The translations under genes were made by a program, and so were the position numbers. Below the pieces are notes generated by a model. That model made no database searches. It had not been told where the DNA came from and saw only the letters and a program-made list of their open reading frames with translations. Below, one piece after another: positions 6,886 to 9,746 of a DNA stretch of 9,746 nt (its first letter is position 1; every line of letters starts with the position of its first letter). The stretch is from an uncultured Planctomycetales bacterium (GTDB taxonomy: Bacteria; Planctomycetota; Planctomycetia; Pirellulales; Thermoguttaceae), in contig CALARR010000350.1 of NCBI GenBank assembly GCA_937889015.1, positions 1 through 9,746 on the forward strand. Reading direction: 5' to 3'.

Positions 6886-7621
6886 CGGCTACGCGGCGCT
6901 GCTGGAGCAGCCACTCGTACAGTTCCGGATTGGCGTAGGTCTGGGTCCAGGAGTCGTGCTGGGCCTCGGGATAGATGGTCAGCTTTGCGTTGCCGCCGAG
7001 CTTCTGCAGCGCCGCGACCATCTGCTCCGAGCGTTCCGGCAAGACGACCCGATCCTTGGCGCCGTGAAAGACCCAGGCCGGAATGTGGGCCACGAGCTTC
7101 ACCTTCAGCGTCTCGCCACCGCCGCAGATCGGCGCGATCGCCGCCAACCGCTTGGGTTGGTAGGCGGCCAAGGCCCAGGTGCCAAACCCGCCCATGCTCA
7201 GGCCGGTCACATAGATCCGATCCTGGTCGATTCTGTGCTTTTCGACAATCTCGTCCAGCAGCGCCGTCAACTCGATGGGTTCCCACCAGCGTTCGGCCGG
7301 GCACTGCGGTGCCACGACCACAAAAGGAAACTGCTGGCCGGCTTCAATCAACTTGGGTGGTCCGTGCTTCTTAACCGAATCCAGGTTGTCGCCCCGCTCG
7401 CCGGCTCCATGCAGGAACAGCAACAGCGGCCAGGCCGGCTTCTCGGCATAGTCCTTCGGCAAGTACAGCAAGTACTTCAGGCTGACCTTGACGGTCCGCT
7501 CCAGCTCGCAGGCCTGCAGACCAGGAGCAGCCCCGCTCGGAGCCTGGGGCTCGGCCGCCCGGACCGCCAGCGCCGACATGAGCACCACCAGCAGCGTGAC
7601 TCGCGAAAACGACGTTGTCAT
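6860..7621 (-). CDS. Secreted alpha/beta-hydrolase esterase (GLSMGG type, predicted peptidase/CE1-like)
   Basis: The product has 253 residues from the ATG at 7621. It begins with a signal peptide (MTTSFSRVTLLVVLMSALAVRAAEP, cleavage about residue 22). TAGGG at 7635-7631 lies 9 nt upstream of this ATG; an ATG three codons earlier (7630) abuts it and is less likely. LLYLPKDYAEKPAWPLLLFLHGAGERGDN (51-79) is the conserved N-terminal strand and oxyanion region, GLSMGG (140-145) carries Ser142, Asp190 is in HGAKDRVV, and His222 is in QHDSW. This is the dienelactone-hydrolase/CE1-like pattern seen in feruloyl esterases, PHB-depolymerase-like proteins and predicted peptidases. The gene converges on the GH140-like gene, with 26 bp of 3' overlap. 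A third predicted ester hydrolase beside a glycosidase again suggests de-esterification of a decorated polysaccharide. Family is confident; substrate is not known. Confidence 0.87.
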   Translation of the reverse strand: MTTSFSRVTLLVVLMSALAVRAAEPQAPSGAAPGLQACELERTVKVSLKYLLYLPKDYAEKPAWPLLLFLHGAGERGDNLDSVKKHGPPKLIEAGQQFPFVVVAPQCPAERWWEPIELTALLDEIVEKHRIDQDRIYVTGLSMGGFGTWALAAYQPKRLAAIAPICGGGETLKVKLVAHIPAWVFHGAKDRVVLPERSEQMVAALQKLGGNAKLTIYPEAQHDSWTQTYANPELYEWLLQQRRVAVKAEGSKK

Positions 7622-8051
7622 GTTGTTCATCCCTACAGAATTAGGCAGGATCTCGACCATTTCGGCCGCAACCCCTGGCAGCGGCTTCCGCCATGGTAGC
7701 GGTCCCCGCATTCTCCATCCTCCAGCCGCCGTGTCAACCGACAATCGGTGACGGTCCTCGACTCCCCCCGGTTGCCCGATCCAAGAACCTGAAGGCACGG
7801 GGACAGCGGGGCAAAGAGGCAAAGGGTCAAAGGGACAACCCGATCACCCAAGGCCCCGGGCACAAGCGGTTCCCCTCGGCATCCTGTGGCGCACGCTGCT
7901 GTCGGCTCGCAATGTCGTCTTTCGCTCCCGCGAATGCGAGAGAAATCGCTCGCCAGGGTGCTGGTGTCACGCGTGGGCAGGCAGGGGCCGCTGCCCAGGC
8001 ATGCCAGATCCAGCGAACTACGTGTCCGCCCTTCTGCCCGCCGCTCCACGT
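7622..8051. other. Intergenic region with several small stem-loops
   Basis: No credible gene is seen. The region serves as the 5' leader and promoter of the minus-strand esterase and the 3' flank of the minus-strand small protein gene. Recognisable structure: ACCGA-CAA-TCGGT (7737-7749), extended by GTC/GAC with one bulged base; on the minus strand CTCTCGC-ATTC-GCGGGAG (7942-7925), 7 bp with one U-G pair and an outer TTT/AAA; and TGGGCAG/CTGCCCA (7974-7980 with 7991-7997). The last two lie 55-130 bp beyond the stop at 8052 and could help end that transcript, but neither has a T-run. A purine-rich repeat is listed separately. Confidence 0.45.
7792..7838 (+). repeat. Purine-rich degenerate repeat, inverted relative to the copy at 9717-9746
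   Basis: This stretch is built from repeated AAGGCAC / GGGGCAAAG / GGCAAAGGG / TCAAAGGGAC words. The reverse complement of 9717-9746 has the same build (AAGGCAC, then AAGGCACAG, then AGGGGCAAAGGG). Such low-complexity words are common in intergenic DNA of GC-rich bacteria. The two copies flank the minus-strand small-protein and LRR genes in opposite orientation. Confidence 0.55.
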
Positions 8052-8612
8052 TCATGCATGGCCTTTCTTGACGCCCCAACACCGCGTACCAAGCCACGCC
8101 TTCACGGCAAATGCGCGTCTTCCCGTAGCAAGCAAAACGCTCAGTTGTTTAGCAATTCGACGGCAACGAGGATCCGACGCTTGTTCCGGACAATACAGCA
8201 CGAACGCATTCTCCTTCGCAAGCCGAACGCCCTTGGCTCGAACAGCATACCATTCCCCGTCCAGCAGATCCTGTGTGGCACGGCAATCATGGAGTTCCCA
8301 AAGCCCCATTTTCGCAAGCCTTGAGACCACTGAGCGGACGAAGCTTGGGTTGCACCTTAACTCGCCTTCCCACACTGGCGCGGATATCAGATCGTCTCCC
8401 ACGCGTTCCAGATTAACCTCCCGACGCAGAATGATGCCGGTGTCGCCGCGTTCCATAAGACAAATGAATCGCCTGTTATGACTCGCTTCACACGCAAAGT
8501 ACTCAACTTCGATGCCGACTCCTGTAATCTTGTCAAGCGGGTCCTCCTTGACGATGGAGTCTTGGCCGGTTCGCGCAAAGGTCGCGTGCCAGGAGAAAGT
8601 CTCCACGATCAT
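8052..8612 (-). CDS. Small protein of unknown function
   Basis: The product is 186 residues from the ATG at 8612, chosen because GGAAAG followed by GAGG lies just upstream. An in-frame ATG at 8681 would give 209 residues, but that extra segment has a very different codon composition (see the 8640-8765 entry) and no ribosome site. No signal peptide or membrane segment is seen. The protein mixes hydrophobic and charged residues normally, so it looks real. Notable stretches are WEGELRCNPSFVRSVVSRL, LLDGEWYAVRAKG and FVLYCPEQASDPRCRRIAKQL near the C-terminal third. The layout LDG-x-x-W/Y...G...R...CPE...CR...L recalls small uncharacterised planctomycete proteins, but I cannot name a family. Codon third positions are clearly less GC-rich than in the hydrolase genes, suggesting a different origin or weak selection. 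It lies downstream of the LRR gene on the same strand, with a stem-loop between them. An immunity-type or regulatory role would be speculation. Confidence 0.6.
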   Translation of the reverse strand: MIVETFSWHATFARTGQDSIVKEDPLDKITGVGIEVEYFACEASHNRRFICLMERGDTGIILRREVNLERVGDDLISAPVWEGELRCNPSFVRSVVSRLAKMGLWELHDCRATQDLLDGEWYAVRAKGVRLAKENAFVLYCPEQASDPRCRRIAKQLSVLLATGRRAFAVKAWLGTRCWGVKKGHA

Positions 8613-8639
8613 CCTCGCTTTCCAGTTTTGAGTAGTACA

Positions 8640-8765
8640 GGCCAGATCGAGCGCGCCATCGTCGGCCGTGGAGTCCTGCATGTCGGAGTCCAGCCCCAGA
8701 TCGGTGTAGCTCAGGCCGTATTGGGCGAGGATCGTCGCCGCCTGGCTGGCGGTCAGGTCTGGGTG
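8640..8765 (-). pseudogene. Probable coding-gene remnant fused to the front of the small ORF
   Basis: Reading leftward from the TGA at 8768-8766, 42 codons run without a stop: HPDLTASQAATILAQYGLSYTDL... to ...DDGALDLA. About 37 of the 42 third positions are G or C, as expected of strongly expressed coding DNA in this genome. From codon TGT (8639) on, the same frame drops abruptly to roughly two thirds GC3. No start codon or ribosome site precedes it, and an in-frame TGA lies directly upstream. The simplest reading is a leftover of another gene, joined in frame to the small gene at 8052-8612 by a past insertion or deletion. I cannot assign the parent family. The alternative is that it is the real N-terminus of the small protein, starting at the ATG at 8681. 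Confidence 0.4.
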
Positions 8766-8797
8766 TCACGAACGAGAGTCGTCGACTCGTTCATGAC
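8765..8797 (-). terminator. 12-bp stem-loop just after the LRR gene
   Basis: On the minus strand GTCATGAACGAG (8797-8786) pairs with CTCGTTCGTGAC (8776-8765) over 12 bp, with a single U-G wobble, around a 9-nt loop. It begins 5 nt after the LRR stop codon (8805-8803). No T-run follows, so it may be a non-canonical terminator, a 3'-end protecting hairpin, or a processing site. The wobble pair is allowed only in minus-strand RNA (it is C/A on the other strand), which fits an RNA role for leftward transcription. Confidence 0.5.
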
Positions 8798-8802
8798 TCA
8801 TA

Positions 8803-9561
8803 TCAAAGGGCTATACTCCCGTTTTCTGAATTGCTTTTGTCCGTCTTCTTCGGCCGATCCCACCGTATTTCGCAGCCCCAAGGAAGAACAGCCACCAGTC
8901 GTTCGTACTGGTCTTCCGTAATCCTGATGTCGCTAACCAAGAGGTCTTCCAACTTTGACAACATTCGCAGCTTCAGGAGTCCTTCGGCTGTAACACGCGT
9001 TCCAGCAAGCGACAACTCCCTGAGCTGAGGCATCGTTGCGAGCACATCAAGACTGGAGTCATCCACTAGGGTGTGTCCGAGACCAAGCCCCTCCAGGTTC
9101 TTAAGTCCGGTGAGATACCTGAGGCCAGGTCCGCGTACCTTCGTACCCTTCAGGTTCAGAGATTTCAGGTGTTCGAGCGTTGCCAGGTGCGCCATTGCAG
9201 CATCGTCGATCTGGGTCCACGCGACACTGAGTCTCTCCACACGACTCGCCGTCTTCAAGGCGACTGCCCCGGTATTGGTGATCGTAGCCAGGTTCAGACC
9301 TAAGTCATAGATTCGCGTCCCGCCAATCGTCACGGCTCGTTGCAGCAATTCATCAGAGAAACCTGAGTAGAAGTGAATGAAGATCCAGTGACGCCCTGAG
9401 ATGCCACCATGCCCTCCCAAGGCTTCGAGCCTCGCAAGCACGGCCTCGTCTTGGCTGCGTTCCCATCGAACGATCCCCAGCACCGCGGCGCTCCCTGCAA
9501 GCGGAACTCCGATCAGGATCGCAAGCGAGTACCACAAGCGTTTGCGTGTGAGCCAGCCCAT
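8803..9561 (-). CDS. Membrane-anchored leucine-rich-repeat protein
   Basis: The product has 252 residues from the ATG at 9561, which has a strong Shine-Dalgarno GAGGAGGAG at 9579-9571 (9 nt spacing) and puts a positively charged end (MGWLTRKR) before a single membrane helix (about residues 10-31). The frame is open to an upstream ATG at 9708, but those 49 codons lack a ribosome site and would bury the helix. Residues 38-80 form a short linker region, then about five 24-residue repeats run from 84 to about 210, with the pattern L-x-x-L-x-L-x-x-T-x-V/I-x-D/E-x-x-L-x-x-L, clearest in LKSLNLKGTKVRGPGLRYL and LRELSLAGTRVTAEGLLKL. These are ribonuclease-inhibitor/GALA-like repeats, very common in Planctomycetota, where they serve as protein-binding surfaces. 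The C-terminal tail is polar (WDRPKKTDKSNSE). No catalytic domain is present. Partner unknown. Base composition is less GC-rich than the hydrolase cluster. Confidence 0.87.
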   Translation of the reverse strand: MGWLTRKRLWYSLAILIGVPLAGSAAVLGIVRWERSQDEAVLARLEALGGHGGISGRHWIFIHFYSGFSDELLQRAVTIGGTRIYDLGLNLATITNTGAVALKTASRVERLSVAWTQIDDAAMAHLATLEHLKSLNLKGTKVRGPGLRYLTGLKNLEGLGLGHTLVDDSSLDVLATMPQLRELSLAGTRVTAEGLLKLRMLSKLEDLLVSDIRITEDQYERLVAVLPWGCEIRWDRPKKTDKSNSENGSIAL

Positions 9562-9570
9562 GCCAGGCGT

Positions 9571-9579
9571 CTCCTCCTC
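9571..9579 (-). promoter_or_regulatory. Strong ribosome binding site that fixes the LRR start
   Basis: GAGGAGGAG on the minus strand ends 9 nt before the ATG at 9561. It decides between that start and the in-frame ATG at 9708. Confidence 0.65.
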
Positions 9580-9716
9580 GATGATGAACAACCGGAGGGC
9601 CTCCCGATGGTCGGCCTCACGGCAGTACTTACCTGAGACGCAACCATCGTAACCATTCGGAGTCAATCCAAACAACCGGGCATTGGATGGAACCAGTGCA
9701 TTTTGCATGAAGCGGA

Positions 9717-9746
9717 AACCCTTTGCCCCTCTGTGCCTTGTGCCTT
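9717..9746 (-). repeat. Purine-rich degenerate repeat (inverted partner of 7792-7838), cut by the window edge
   Basis: Read on the minus strand it gives AAGGCACAAGGCACAG followed by AGGGGCAAAGGG, sharing AAGGCAC and the GGGGCAAAG word with the plus strand at 7792-7828. It lies in the leader of the LRR gene and may extend beyond the window. Confidence 0.5.

Noticed and set aside
6803..7699. A 298-codon plus-strand frame opposite the minus-strand esterase
   Set aside because: The minus strand encodes a leader plus an intact Ser-Asp-His triad; the plus frame is a shadow.
7792..7838. A CRISPR-like or tandem repeat array
   Set aside because: The words are short, degenerate and without unique spacers; this is low-complexity intergenic sequence.
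7693..8481. A 262-codon plus-strand frame across the intergenic region and the small gene
   Set aside because: It crosses the low-complexity purine repeat and has Arg/Ser/Pro-rich sequence without patterning.
8533..8769. Possible RHS-like remnant (GLYYSK) in another minus-strand frame
   Set aside because: The match is only a few residues, the first half of that frame is out of phase with the high-GC3 frame, and none of the RHS core (RYYDP...GRF) is present.
9562..9708. A 49-codon N-terminal extension of the LRR protein
   Set aside because: It has no ribosome site, while the ATG at 9561 has a near-ideal one and places the membrane helix at the N-terminus.

Overview
The window looks like GC-rich genomic DNA from a Planctomycetota-type bacterium. 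The evidence is a run of secreted hydrolases with Sec-type leaders, a PQQ-like beta-propeller protein opening with a WPQYRGP motif, a membrane-anchored LRR protein with 24-residue repeats, and widely spaced, structured intergenic DNA. Verrucomicrobiota or Lentisphaerota cannot be excluded from sequence alone. There are no rRNA or tRNA genes, CRISPR arrays, integrases or transposases that I can recognise.

Layout. (1) Positions 2-1057 (+) hold the 3' part of an Asp-box (BNR/sialidase-like) protein that enters from the left. (2) Positions 1058-2155 are a 1.1 kb stretch without a convincing intact gene. It holds a strong hairpin (1577-1612), a coding-like but frame-broken stretch (about 1216-1463), and just before the next gene two copies of the 11-bp palindrome CATTG(S)CAATG. 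(3) Positions 2156-6885 (+) hold four co-directional genes spaced 60, 83 and 9 bp apart: PQQ-like beta-propeller, HGGG/GxSxG alpha/beta hydrolase, SGNH/GDSL hydrolase, and a DUF5060/DUF4038 (GH140-like) glycoside hydrolase. (4) Positions 6860-7621 (-) hold a secreted GLSMGG esterase that converges on the glycoside hydrolase and overlaps its 3' end by 26 bp. (5) Positions 7622-8051 are non-coding, with small stem-loops and a purine-rich degenerate repeat. (6) Positions 8052-9561 (-) hold a small unknown protein and, upstream of it, a single-pass membrane LRR protein. A 12-bp stem-loop and a gene-remnant-like fragment lie between them. The region has lower GC and lower GC3 than the hydrolase cluster. 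A second copy of the purine-rich repeat, inverted relative to the first, sits at the right edge.

How the genes may work together. The left two thirds read as an exported glycan-degradation locus: one GH140-like glycosidase, one Asp-box glycosidase-like protein and three predicted ester hydrolases of different folds. GH140 and a GH33-type Asp-box enzyme both occur in the known rhamnogalacturonan-II pathway of gut Bacteroides, so a pectin/RG-II side-chain role is a reasonable but unproven inference. The paired palindromes upstream of the four-gene run are a plausible operator for the whole operon, or alternatively the closing stem of a structured leader RNA. I did not find a clearly new multi-gene system. 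The most unusual signals are the paired palindromes and leader structure, and the chimeric reading frame at 8640-8765.
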